This document shows, piece after piece, positions 21,344 to 29,268 of a stretch of DNA of 30,579 nt (positions are counted from its first letter, which is position 1; each line of letters begins with the position of its first letter). Origin of the DNA: an uncultured Collinsella sp. (lineage in GTDB: Bacteria; Actinomycetota; Coriobacteriia; Coriobacteriales; Coriobacteriaceae). A program made the position numbers and the translations under genes. Under the pieces are notes generated by a model that did no database searches, was not told where the DNA came from, and was given only the letters and a program-made list of their open reading frames with translations. The stretch is from the NCBI GenBank assembly GCA_934643145.1, contig CAKUBM010000027.1, positions 1-30,579 on the forward strand, read 5' to 3'.

Positions 21344-22969
21344 CTACTCCTTATCAAACGAAACATCGGCGGCGGGAAGCTCAATCGTAAAGACCGAGCC
21401 GTGCGGTTCCGCCGCGGCAACCTCTATGCTACCGCCATGCGCGAGCATAATGGAGCGGCAGAGCGAAAGCCCCAGGCCCACGCTGCGGTGACCATCGGCC
21501 AGGCCATGGTTGGCGGTGTAGAACGACTCAAAGATGCGGCCGCGGTCCTCGGGCGCAATGCCAGGGCCGTCATCGGCGACCGAGCACGTCACGCGCCCCT
21601 CGTCGACACCAATCGAAATCACGATATGCGAGCCCGCCGGCGTATACGTGATGGCGTTGTTCACCAGGTTCACCACAAGCTGCACCATCAGGCGCGCATC
21701 GACGTTGACGAGCGCCGGCTCGTCGCCCGCCACCACCTTAAGGTCGTGCTCGCGCACGGCCGGGTTCACGTGGCGCAGCGCCTCCTCGACGATATCGTCC
21801 ATGAGTTCGAGCGTGGTCGACAGATGCATACCGCCGCCCTCGAGCTTGGTGATGGCAAGCAGGTTCTCGACGGTGGCGTTGAGCCACAGCGCATCGGAGC
21901 GAATGGACAGCAGCATGTTGCGGCGCGTCTGGTCGTCGAGCACGGCGGTGCCGGTCGAACCCTGATCGAGCAGCACATCGGCATTGCCCGAGATGCTCGT
22001 GAGCGGTGTGCGCAGATCGTGCGAGATGGAACGCAGCAGGTTGGCGCGCAGCTGCTCGTTTTTGGCGAGCACCGCTGCCTCCTCGCGAGCCTTCATGGCA
22101 CGGGCGCGATCAATCGCCAGCTCGCCTTCGCTCACGATAGCATCGGCCAGCATCCGCTCTTCGTACGTGAGCGCATCGGCCTCGGTAACGATAGCCAGCA
22201 CGCCCACCACCGAGGCAGGGCCGCCCGAGCGTACGATGCTCTCGCCCGAGCGCACCGTGAGGTAAATACCGTAAAACGCCGAGCCGCCATAGGTGGCATC
22301 GAGCGGCGTTCCCACATAGGCCGAGGACGAAAGCAGCGGCGGCATCTGAGGCGCCAGGTCATGCACCGGCGCGGTGTCGCCAACGGCCGTGTATGTCGAG
22401 CGCGGCAGCAGGTCATCGCCTTCGTCATCGGCGCTATACCACACGCATGGGCAGCCCGAAAGGCGCGCCAGCTGCGTGGCCATGGCATGCACGATCTGCG
22501 GCTCGTCGGCGCAGCGCTGCAACATGCGGTTGGTTTCGAGAACCATCTGCGTACGGCGGTCGCTAGCAGCGGCCTGTGCCAAGGCACGGCGCAGTGCCAG
22601 CGCGATCGAGCTCGACACGAGCGAGACCACGAACATGATGAAAAACATGCCGGGATGAATGTGGTCGATAAACGTTAGGGAGTACCGCGGCTCGATGAAC
22701 AAAAAGTTATAGAGCGCCACGGCGGCGACCGAGCTCAGCACACAGTACAGGCGGCTCCAGGTAAAAAACGCGCACAGCTGCACGGCGAGCACGTATACAA
22801 TCATGACGCTCGGGGCAAGACCGGGTCGGTCGAGCAATGCGCCCACAACCGTCGCCGCCACCAACAACCCTGCCGACACACCGGCATCGTACAGAGGCCC
22901 GCGGCGCGTCTGCGTCGAACGTCTCCACCAAAAGCTATCGGCAAGATCGCCATCCGAGTGGACGTCCAT
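21344..22969 (-). CDS. kdpD: Sensor kinase KdpD, short form lacking the N-terminal sensor domain
   Basis: Membrane histidine kinase. The 541-residue product starts almost directly at the four-helix DUF4118 membrane module (about 28-128), then a GAF-like domain (about 145-285), HisKA with phosphoacceptor H317 (RSISHDLRTPLTS), and HATPase_c with N box (NLVNNAITYTPAG, N438) and G boxes (ADDGPGI, SVGLGLSL). E. coli KdpD is about 890 residues; the missing part is the N-terminal KdpD/USP region that binds nucleotides and, in many bacteria, c-di-AMP. The ATG at 22969 is used; GTG two codons upstream (22975) has better spacing to GGAGG and is an alternative. A hairpin terminator stands just in front of its ribosome site. 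Confidence 0.9.
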   Translation of the reverse strand: MDVHSDGDLADSFWWRRSTQTRRGPLYDAGVSAGLLVAATVVGALLDRPGLAPSVMIVYVLAVQLCAFFTWSRLYCVLSSVAAVALYNFLFIEPRYSLTFIDHIHPGMFFIMFVVSLVSSSIALALRRALAQAAASDRRTQMVLETNRMLQRCADEPQIVHAMATQLARLSGCPCVWYSADDEGDDLLPRSTYTAVGDTAPVHDLAPQMPPLLSSSAYVGTPLDATYGGSAFYGIYLTVRSGESIVRSGGPASVVGVLAIVTEADALTYEERMLADAIVSEGELAIDRARAMKAREEAAVLAKNEQLRANLLRSISHDLRTPLTSISGNADVLLDQGSTGTAVLDDQTRRNMLLSIRSDALWLNATVENLLAITKLEGGGMHLSTTLELMDDIVEEALRHVNPAVREHDLKVVAGDEPALVNVDARLMVQLVVNLVNNAITYTPAGSHIVISIGVDEGRVTCSVADDGPGIAPEDRGRIFESFYTANHGLADGHRSVGLGLSLCRSIMLAHGGSIEVAAAEPHGSVFTIELPAADVSFDKE

Positions 22970-22984
22970 CGGCACCGATCCCTC

Positions 22985-23035
22985 CCTCAAAAACAAAAAC
23001 CACCACAAAGGGGCCAGGCACCTTTGTGGTGGTTT
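22985..23035 (-). terminator. Perfect 15-bp hairpin with U-tract directly upstream of kdpD
   Basis: AAACCACCACAAAGG (22997-23011) pairs perfectly with CCTTTGTGGTGGTTT (23021-23035) over a 9-base loop. On the minus strand it is followed by TTGTTTTTGAG and then by the kdpD ribosome site GGGAGGG. It is a textbook intrinsic terminator for the small ORF/kup transcript, yet leaves no room for a separate kdpD promoter after it. Confidence 0.85.
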
Positions 23036-23080
23036 CCCTTGTGGTGGTCCTAAGTGTAAAGCCTTTACTACCGGCAGTCG

Positions 23081-23251
23081 CTAGACAAACAGCACGTGCG
23101 CGAGCAGGGCGCAAACGCACGCCGCGGCAAATACCAGCGCCACGACCGAGATCACGCGATCGGCCATGTCCATGTTGGCTCGGTTCGTGAAGAACTGGTC
23201 CTCGGCGGCGTCGATACCCACCTCGCGGACATCGAGTGTCCTTGCATCCAT
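23081..23251 (-). CDS. Small single-pass membrane protein between kup and kdpD (56 residues)
   Basis: ATG at 23251 follows GGGGAGG with five bases between, a strong ribosome site. The product has a charged cytoplasmic-like N-terminus (MDARTLDVREVGIDAAEDQF), a segment FFTNRANMDMADR, and one hydrophobic helix (about 34-56) ending ALLAHVLFV. It lies 61 bases after the kup stop and before the terminator at 22985-23035, so it is probably co-transcribed with kup. It is not KdpF, which is shorter and starts in the membrane. A role as a regulatory or assembly peptide for Kup or KdpD is a guess from position only. Confidence 0.65.
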   Translation of the reverse strand: MDARTLDVREVGIDAAEDQFFTNRANMDMADRVISVVALVFAAACVCALLAHVLFV

Positions 23252-23312
23252 GTTTACCTCCCCGGCTTTTACTTCATCCATCGATAATCAACCCCGTGTA
23301 GCCCGCCGACGC

Positions 23313-25340
23313 CTACGGGCGCTCGTTGGGCGCCAGGCGCTGCATCTTGTTCACAGCCTTGAACTTGGTGAACAGCGGCACATACTCAAAGCTCACGTTG
23401 GAGTTCTCCAGGCCGTACCAGCGCGCGGGCGTGCCGGCGGCGCGGCGGATGATGTACTTGAGCGTGATGGCCGTGCGCTCGCTGGGCTCCACGTCGCTCT
23501 CGGGCGCCAGCAGCTTGCGGATCATGACGAACTTGAACGTGCCGATGTTGCCCGGATCCTTGTAGACCGAGTAGTCATGCGTCTGCGCCGGCAGCTCGCC
23601 GGTGGCAGCCAGGTCCTGAACGACCTGACGCAGGTAGGCATTGACGCGCTGGTTGATCTTGTAGCCCAGGTACAGATGCACGCGGAACACGTAGTCGGTG
23701 CCGAACGTCTCGACCGAATAGGCAAAGGTATGCGGCTCGTCCATGGTCTCGACATTCACGAACCACCAGGCGCGAGCGCGCTTGGGATGCTTGTCCAAGA
23801 TCGAGTAGACGATATCACGGTCGATGTAGTCGGTATGGGTGTCCTTGGTCAGGTACACGATGTTGTCGCTCAGGCGCTCGTAGCGATCGTCATCGCGCAG
23901 CCGCTTGAGCTGCGGCAGGTAGCTGCGCAGCGGCAGCAGCGTAAACTGGCGCTGCTCGACCGCCGTGCCGTTGTACCAGCACACCATAATGCCCATGATG
24001 AGTGCAGCCATGAGGATGGTGAAGTAGCCGCCGTGGAAGAACTTGGTGAGCGAGCTCACGAAGAAGAAGCCTTCGAGCAAAAGGAAGAAGGCCGCGAAGA
24101 TCCACGGAGCAACCTTGAGCTTGCGCTCCTCGTGCAGGTAGAAGAAGAGCAGCAGCGTGGTGCACATCATAGTCAGCGTAATGGCAAGGCCGTAGGCGGC
24201 TTCCATATGCGCCGAGTTCTGGAACAGCAGCACCACGATAACGCAGCCGACAAGCATGACGTTGTTGACCATGGGAATGTAGAGCTGGCCTTTGGTCTCG
24301 GCAGGGTAGAAGACCTGCATGTGCGGCATGAGGTCCAGACGGCTGGCCTCGGACACCAGCGAAAACGCGCCGGTAATGAGCGCCTGCGAGGCAATGATGG
24401 CCGCGATGGTTGAAAGGCCGACAGCAAACGGGCGCAGGCCCGGGGCGAGCATCTGGTAGAACGGGTTAAGGTCGGCAATGCCCATGAGCTCGGGGTTGGC
24501 AGCGTTGTTGATAAGCCAAGCGCCCTGGCCCATATAGGAAAGCAGCAGGCAGCACTTAACGAACGGCCAGGTAGCGTAGATGTTGCCGCGGCCGACGTGG
24601 CCCATGTCGGAGTAGAGCGCCTCGGCACCGGTGGTGGCGAGGAAGCAGCTGCCCAGAATCATGATGCCCGCATGGTTGTTGGGGCTCAGCAAAAAGGCGA
24701 TGCCGCGCACCGGGTTGAGGCACAGCAGCACGGCGGGGTGCTGGAAAACAAAATACAGACCCGTGCCGCCCAGGAACAGGAACCACAGCGTCATGATGGG
24801 ACCAAAGGCATGACCGATCTTGGCCGTGCCGATGCGCTGAACCAAGAAGAGCACGATGATAATGGCGAGCGTAATGGCGACGACGCGGCCCTGGTCATCG
24901 CCCAGCACGGTATGGACCGCCGGGATGGTGCGCAGGCCCTCGATGGCTGTGGTAACGGTAACGGCCGGCGTCAGGATGCCGTCGGCGAGCAGCGCGGCGC
25001 CACCCAGCATGGCGGGGATGATAAGCCACTTGCCGCAGCGCTTGACCAGGCTGTACAGGGCAAAGATGCCGCCCTCACCATGGTTATCGGCACGCAGCGA
25101 GATCAGCACGTACTTGATGGTCGTCAGCAGCGTGACCGTCCACACGACAAGGGAGAGCGCGCCAAGCACGAACTCCTCCGTGACGCTTCCGATGCCGCCG
25201 TTGCCGGCAACGAGCGCCTTGGTTACATACATAGGGCTGGTGCCGATATCGCCGTACACCACGCCCAGCGTGACGAGCATCGCAGAGATGCTCACAGGAA
25301 TCGCAGCGTGCGAGGCTGCCTCCTTGGCCTTTTGTTCCAT
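23313..25340 (-). CDS. kup: Kup-family potassium transporter
   Basis: Proton-coupled potassium importer in the membrane. The 675-residue protein has the family signature GVVYGDIGTSPMY at about 27-39, NHGEGGIFALYSL near 90, LADGILTPAVTV near 120, and 12 predicted membrane helices up to about residue 450, followed by a C-terminal cytoplasmic domain of the usual size. E. coli Kup is 622 residues. ATG at 25340 lies ten bases after GGGAGG; an in-frame TTG at 25358 overlaps the ribosome site and is rejected. A TATAAT sits 36 bases upstream, so the 5' leader is short and has no room for a c-di-AMP riboswitch. The gene leads toward the small ORF and kdpDE on the same strand. Confidence 0.96.
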   Translation of the reverse strand: MEQKAKEAASHAAIPVSISAMLVTLGVVYGDIGTSPMYVTKALVAGNGGIGSVTEEFVLGALSLVVWTVTLLTTIKYVLISLRADNHGEGGIFALYSLVKRCGKWLIIPAMLGGAALLADGILTPAVTVTTAIEGLRTIPAVHTVLGDDQGRVVAITLAIIIVLFLVQRIGTAKIGHAFGPIMTLWFLFLGGTGLYFVFQHPAVLLCLNPVRGIAFLLSPNNHAGIMILGSCFLATTGAEALYSDMGHVGRGNIYATWPFVKCCLLLSYMGQGAWLINNAANPELMGIADLNPFYQMLAPGLRPFAVGLSTIAAIIASQALITGAFSLVSEASRLDLMPHMQVFYPAETKGQLYIPMVNNVMLVGCVIVVLLFQNSAHMEAAYGLAITLTMMCTTLLLFFYLHEERKLKVAPWIFAAFFLLLEGFFFVSSLTKFFHGGYFTILMAALIMGIMVCWYNGTAVEQRQFTLLPLRSYLPQLKRLRDDDRYERLSDNIVYLTKDTHTDYIDRDIVYSILDKHPKRARAWWFVNVETMDEPHTFAYSVETFGTDYVFRVHLYLGYKINQRVNAYLRQVVQDLAATGELPAQTHDYSVYKDPGNIGTFKFVMIRKLLAPESDVEPSERTAITLKYIIRRAAGTPARWYGLENSNVSFEYVPLFTKFKAVNKMQRLAPNERP

Positions 25341-25375
25341 AAGCCGGTTTCCTCCCAACTTTAATGTTCGAAGGG

Positions 25376-25381
25376 ATTATA
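25376..25381 (-). promoter_or_regulatory. Consensus -10 element of kup
   Basis: TATAAT on the minus strand, 36 bases before the kup ATG. The upstream -35 candidate (TTCAAA or CATTCA near 25397-25404) is poor, so an activator may help. The 159-base gap 25341-25499 holds nothing else but the hairpin at 25466-25496. Confidence 0.5.
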
Positions 25382-25465
25382 GGTAATCGGCCCATGTTTG
25401 AATGGCACTGTTTTCCCAGCTAAATAAACATTTATACGGCCTTTAGGCCACCTCGGCGATATGGA

Positions 25466-25496
25466 ATGCGGCAAAGGGACTGTCCCTTTGCCGCAT
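25466..25496. terminator. Perfect 15-bp palindrome after the nitroreductase gene
   Basis: ATGCGGCAAAGGGAC (25466-25480) and GTCCCTTTGCCGCAT (25482-25496) are exact complements around a single T. It lies three bases beyond the nitroreductase stop. No U-tract follows on the minus strand. The CAAAGGGAC/GTCCCTTTG core resembles the AAAGG/CCTTT hairpin at 22997-23035 and the GGTACCTTTGTCC end of the element at 2495-2712, so it may belong to a dispersed repeat family recruited as terminator. Confidence 0.6.
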
Positions 25497-25499
25497 CCG

Positions 25500-26369
25500 T
25501 CATTTTCCGAGCCAGTTTTTGAACCACCACTCCATGGAACGGCTCATCTCGGCCATAAAGGGGCTCGTGTGCTTGCGGGTGTAGATATCCACCACGCGCT
25601 CGCCCACCTCGCGGGCATGTGGACGGAACATCGCGTCCATCTCGGCCACCTGTGCATCCATAGTCGCGGTATCGGCGCGGCGATAGCGCTCCTCGTGCAC
25701 CAGGTTCACCACGGGATGTGCGATTGCCGGGCGCTCCTTGCGGGGCGTGCCGATGATGAGCATCGATAGCGGCATGGTATAGGGCGGCAGATCGAGCAGC
25801 TCGGCAACTTCCTCGGCGTTCTCCACGATGTCGCCAATGTAGCAGCTCCCCAGGCCCAGGGCCTCGGCGGCAACCACGGCGTTTTGCGCAGCGATCACGG
25901 CATCCTGCGCCGCGATGGCAAAGTCGCCCAGGCCCGGTGCACGGCGGGGCGCCTTGCCCGTGCGCTCGACAAACTCGGGCTCAAAGCAGCCCACGTGCTC
26001 AAACAGATCGATCCATTTGGCGTAGTCGACCACAAATATAAGTGCCCAAGGGGCCTTGGCGATCATGGGCTGGTGGTCGCACAGGTCGGCCAGGCGATCC
26101 AGCGTAGCCTGCTCGCGAATGCTCACGATGGAATACATCATCATGGCGCCCGCCGACGGCGCGCGACTCGCCGCATGCAGAATCGCCGCCCGTTGCTCAT
26201 CGGTCACCGCCACGGGGTGCCCGTCGTCATCGCGCGCGAAGGCACGCGTGGAGGAACGGCGTTCCAAGATGTCCAGCACCGCATTGCCCGTAGTCTCGAC
26301 CGGATAGCCGCACGTATCGACCGCCGCTCCATCGCCGCCCATGTCCGCCTTGCAAACCTGCTCGCCCAT
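25500..26369 (-). CDS. Nitroreductase-family flavoprotein
   Basis: FMN-dependent NAD(P)H oxidoreductase acting on nitro or quinone-like compounds; natural substrate unknown. The 289-residue product has the N-terminal FMN-phosphate motif ERRSSTRAF (about 36-44), HAASRAPSAGAMMMYSIVSI around 65-84, and the C-terminal flavin-contact segment EALGLGSCYIGDIVEN near 168-183 followed by LIIGTPRKERPA. Nitroreductases are often 170-220 residues; this one has about 35 extra N-terminal residues and a C-terminal extension of about 60 with no recognised motif. ATG at 26369 has GAGGGTAGGGCG in front. It stands as a single gene, divergent from the LtaS-like gene. Confidence 0.88.
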   Translation of the reverse strand: MGEQVCKADMGGDGAAVDTCGYPVETTGNAVLDILERRSSTRAFARDDDGHPVAVTDEQRAAILHAASRAPSAGAMMMYSIVSIREQATLDRLADLCDHQPMIAKAPWALIFVVDYAKWIDLFEHVGCFEPEFVERTGKAPRRAPGLGDFAIAAQDAVIAAQNAVVAAEALGLGSCYIGDIVENAEEVAELLDLPPYTMPLSMLIIGTPRKERPAIAHPVVNLVHEERYRRADTATMDAQVAEMDAMFRPHAREVGERVVDIYTRKHTSPFMAEMSRSMEWWFKNWLGK

Positions 26370-26582
26370 CGCCCTACCCTCGCCATTTCTTTAAGAAGCC
26401 TTTACGTTTCCGTGTAATTCCCGTCCATTATCGCGCAGGTCGCCGCTACATTGCGCAACACCGCCACGCACGCGCGTTATTATGGCTGGTTGTTGTGCGC
26501 AGTCACCAAATGCAGCGCATATCTTGGTAACAATCGGGTAAACCCCCGCTTTCGTAGGTTTTAGTTTGTGAGGAGTCTCAGC

Positions 26583-28883
26583 ATGTTCGCTGCCGCCATC
26601 TCGCTCGTCGGTCTTGCGGCGACCGTCTACCTTGTCTTGCGCGAGGCCAAGGCCATTCGCGCTCAGTCGGGCACCGTTGCCAAAAGCGCTCTTGGGTGGA
26701 GCGTCGCCTTCGGCCTGTTCCAGCTCTTTTTGACCATTTGGGGTGCCATTGGCCTCGTCGCCCAAAACGAGCCGCTCGCCTTTGTGATGCTCATCCTGAC
26801 CAACGCCATCCTCACCGGATGCGCTTGGGCCAGCATCGCCCGCGACCGCATCGCCCCGCGCGTCTTTGCGTTTGCCGCGCCCGACGCCCCCGCCCCCACC
26901 GGCAAGCTCGCCCGCCTGCGCGGCGCCTTTGTGGGCAAACCACTCGTCGCCGCGGTCCTGTGCCTGCTGCTCGCCGGCGTCTTTGCGCTGCTGGGCATGG
27001 AAGTCTCGTCCAACCACGACTTTACCTGGGTCTACCCCCTGTGCATTCTGCTCGAGTGGGCCATCATCACCGTGCTCATGACCGGCCTGTTCTTCCTATT
27101 CCAGCGCCACGGCGCAGCTCCCGCGGTCCTGGCCTTTGCCCTCTTTGTCCTGGGCATTGCCGAGTTCTTCGTCATCACGTTTAAATCCATGCCCATCCAG
27201 CCGGGCGACCTTTCGGCCATCTCCACCGCCGCCGCGGTCGCCGGCAACGGCTACACCTTCTCGATCTCGCTGTTCTGCGTGCTGTCGATGGGCTTTACCG
27301 CCATCGGCATGCTGCTGTGCGAATACGCCGGCATCGTGGCGCCGCACCGCCAGAAGGGTGCCGCCAACGCCAAGCGCATGCTGCTCACCAACCTGCTTGT
27401 GGCCGTGCTGTGCCTGGGCGGCGTGACCGCGCACGTCACGCTCATCGACTACTACAACACCCTCGGCATCACCGTCTACACCTGGCGCCCGCTCGAGAGC
27501 TACTGGCGCGAGGGCTACCTGCCTGCCTTTATTAGTGCGGCGCAGTCCATCAAGCCGCCTAAACCCGCCGATTACTCCGTCGACGACGCCAAGGCCACGC
27601 TCAAAAAATACGCCAAGGCCTACGACAAGTCCGATGCCGCCAAGAGCGACGAGCACGCCGCCGCAAAGGAGCAGTTCGATAGCGAGAAGCCCACGGTCAT
27701 CGCCATCATGAACGAGACCTTCTCGGACCTGTCGATCTACCAGAACATGCGTGCCGGCTACGAGGGCCCGCAGTACTTTAAGAGCCTGTCCAACTGCCTC
27801 AGCCGCGGCAAGCTCTACGTGAGTGCCTACGGCGGCGGCACGGCCAACACCGAGTTTGAGTTTTTGACCGGCAACTCCATGGCCAACCTGGGCTCGGGCG
27901 TGTACCCGTACACCATCTACAACATGGAGACGACCGAAAACCTGGCCGAGCAGTTCAAGTCGCTCGGCTATGCCACCACGGCCATGCACCCCAACCACGC
28001 GACCAATTGGAACCGCGAGAACGTCTACAAGGACTTTGGCTTTGACCAGTTCCTGTCCATCAACGACTTCCAGGGTGCCGATACCCTGCGCGGCATGGTG
28101 ACCGACCAGGCGACCTACGACAAGATTCTTGAGTTGCTCAACCAGAACGCCGACCCGCAGTTTATCTTCGACGTGACCATGCAGAACCACTCGGGCTACG
28201 ACACGGGCTTGGTGCCGCTCGACAAGCAGGTGCACCTGAACATCGACACGACCGACCTGGACGCCAAGACCGTCGAGGACGGCACGCTGTCCGATGTCGA
28301 CGAGTATGTCTCGTGCATCGAGCAGTCCGACCAGGCGCTGCGCTACTTCCTCAACGCCCTGAGCAAGCTCGACCGCAAGGTGGTCGTAGTGTTCTGGGGC
28401 GACCATCAGCCGTTCTTCCCGTCCAAGTTCAATGACAAGTGGTTTACCGACGAAGATGACGCCACCCACCAGGAGCGCCTGTGGCAGACCGACTACATCA
28501 TCTGGGCCAACTACGACGTTGCCGGCTGTGACCAGACGAGCGAGACCGACGACCTGTCCACCAACTACCTGTCCACCCAGCTCATGCAGCTGATCGGCGC
28601 CCCGCTGACCGACTACCAGAAGGCGCACATGACGCTGCGCGAGTCGCTGCCCGCCATCAACTCGGTGGGCTACGAGGACGCCAGCCTGCGCTGGGCGCTC
28701 TCCTCCAACGTCACCGGTGACGACGCCGCTGCCGCAGCCGCCACCAAGGCGCGCGAGGATTACGCCAAGATGCAGTACTACGAGATGTTCCGCGACGGCA
28801 AGAACGTCTACACCGAGCACTTCCAGACCGAAGCCAACGAGACCGACCCCAACCTGGCGCCGGGCACGACCAAGATCAAGTAG
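26583..28883 (+). CDS. LtaS-like sulfatase-fold membrane phosphoglycerol transferase
   Basis: Probably builds or decorates a cell-surface polyglycerolphosphate or related polymer outside the membrane. The 766-residue protein has several N-terminal hydrophobic segments (within about 1-275), then an extracellular alkaline-phosphatase/sulfatase domain. Metal and catalytic residues match LtaS: E378 (VIAIMNETFSDL), nucleophile T420 (GGGTANTEFEFLTGNS), the HPNHATNWNRENVYKDFGFD segment, a QNHSGY motif, and D607-H608 (VFWGDHQPFF). The ATG at 26583 has GAGGAG seven bases upstream; GTG at 26568 overlaps that site. LtaS of staphylococci is about 646 residues; the extra length is in the membrane/linker part and the C-terminal tail. 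The polymer made is not evident from the sequence; glycosyl-phosphate transfer is another option. Confidence 0.88.
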   Translation: MFAAAISLVGLAATVYLVLREAKAIRAQSGTVAKSALGWSVAFGLFQLFLTIWGAIGLVAQNEPLAFVMLILTNAILTGCAWASIARDRIAPRVFAFAAPDAPAPTGKLARLRGAFVGKPLVAAVLCLLLAGVFALLGMEVSSNHDFTWVYPLCILLEWAIITVLMTGLFFLFQRHGAAPAVLAFALFVLGIAEFFVITFKSMPIQPGDLSAISTAAAVAGNGYTFSISLFCVLSMGFTAIGMLLCEYAGIVAPHRQKGAANAKRMLLTNLLVAVLCLGGVTAHVTLIDYYNTLGITVYTWRPLESYWREGYLPAFISAAQSIKPPKPADYSVDDAKATLKKYAKAYDKSDAAKSDEHAAAKEQFDSEKPTVIAIMNETFSDLSIYQNMRAGYEGPQYFKSLSNCLSRGKLYVSAYGGGTANTEFEFLTGNSMANLGSGVYPYTIYNMETTENLAEQFKSLGYATTAMHPNHATNWNRENVYKDFGFDQFLSINDFQGADTLRGMVTDQATYDKILELLNQNADPQFIFDVTMQNHSGYDTGLVPLDKQVHLNIDTTDLDAKTVEDGTLSDVDEYVSCIEQSDQALRYFLNALSKLDRKVVVVFWGDHQPFFPSKFNDKWFTDEDDATHQERLWQTDYIIWANYDVAGCDQTSETDDLSTNYLSTQLMQLIGAPLTDYQKAHMTLRESLPAINSVGYEDASLRWALSSNVTGDDAAAAAATKAREDYAKMQYYEMFRDGKNVYTEHFQTEANETDPNLAPGTTKIK

Positions 28884-28910
28884 CTGCTAGCTGCTGAGCC
28901 ACAACTGAAA

Positions 28911-29040
28911 CGTCTGTCCAGGCGGAGGCATATAAGGTTCCCTGCTCGGACAGTCCTGCGCAAGACGAAGGCCACATTAAGTGGCCTTCTTTGCGTGCGG
29001 AACTCGCGATGAACCTTATATGCCTCCGCCTGGACAGACG
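28911..29040. repeat. 130-bp element bounded by perfect 30-bp inverted repeats
   Basis: The left arm 28911-28940 (begins CGTCTGTCCAGGCGG, ends GCATATAAGGTTC) and right arm 29011-29040 are exact reverse complements over 30 bases. The 70-base centre holds a hairpin (28961-28993) and a small GGACAGTCC palindrome (28948-28956), whose GGACAG also occurs in the arms. No target-site duplication is visible (left flank ACTGAAA, right flank CCCTGAT) and no ORF is supported. It lies between convergent genes. MITE-like element, large RNA hairpin or invertible segment are the options. Confidence 0.75.
28961..28993 (+). terminator. Hairpin terminator inside the 130-bp element
   Basis: GAAGGCCAC (28967-28975), loop ATTAA, GTGGCCTTC (28981-28989), followed by TTTG; CGCAA/TTGCG bases outside extend the stem with a small bulge. 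It can end the LtaS-like transcript, about 80 bases after its stop. Confidence 0.65.
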
Positions 29041-29076
29041 CCCTGATGTTGGGGCGTGGCTTGTCATGCGCGTCGC

Positions 29077-29246
29077 GGAAAGTGTGTCCCGGAATTTGCC
29101 TTCGGAGTGGGACGCAGTTTCCGCTAGAGGCCTCTATGGGAAACTGCAACCCGTTTCCCGGCCAAATAGTGGGATGCGGTTTCCGGCTGGAAGGGCATTG
29201 GGAAAATGCGTCCCGCTCTGGGCCTAGATTGTGGGATGGGATTTCC
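29077..29246. repeat. Array of six 14-bp motifs in alternating orientation, 62-bp period
   Basis: The motif GGGAYGCRGTTTCC occurs six times. Plus: 29109-29122 GGGACGCAGTTTCC, 29171-29184 GGGATGCGGTTTCC, 29233-29246 GGGATGGGATTTCC. Minus: 29077-29090, 29139-29152, 29201-29214 (reverse complements GGGACACACTTTCC, GGGTTGCAGTTTCC, GGGACGCATTTTCC). Same-strand copies are exactly 62 bp apart; neighbours alternate 32 and 30 bp centre to centre. Sequence between motifs is not conserved. Nothing codes here. Confidence 0.8.
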
Positions 29247-29268
29247 GCTTACGGAATCTTCAGTTGAG

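Noticed and set aside
23166..24413. 415-codon plus-strand open frame opposite kup
   Set aside because: Antisense to the kup C-terminal region; composition biased and no recognisable domain.
25341..25499. c-di-AMP riboswitch ahead of kup
   Set aside because: The TATAAT lies only 36 bases before the ATG, leaving no space for the aptamer, and no conserved ydaO-type core was seen.
27096..28820. 574-codon minus-strand open frame inside the LtaS-like gene
   Set aside because: Antisense shadow; the plus strand has conserved catalytic motifs and a proper start.
28911..29040. Invertible promoter switch
   Set aside because: Both flanking genes converge on the element, so an outward promoter inside it would drive no gene start; the centre looks like a terminator. 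Inversion itself is not excluded.
29077..29246. Possible CRISPR array
   Set aside because: The repeated unit is a 14-bp motif in alternating orientation, not a same-strand 25-37-bp repeat with uniform spacers, and no cas gene is near.
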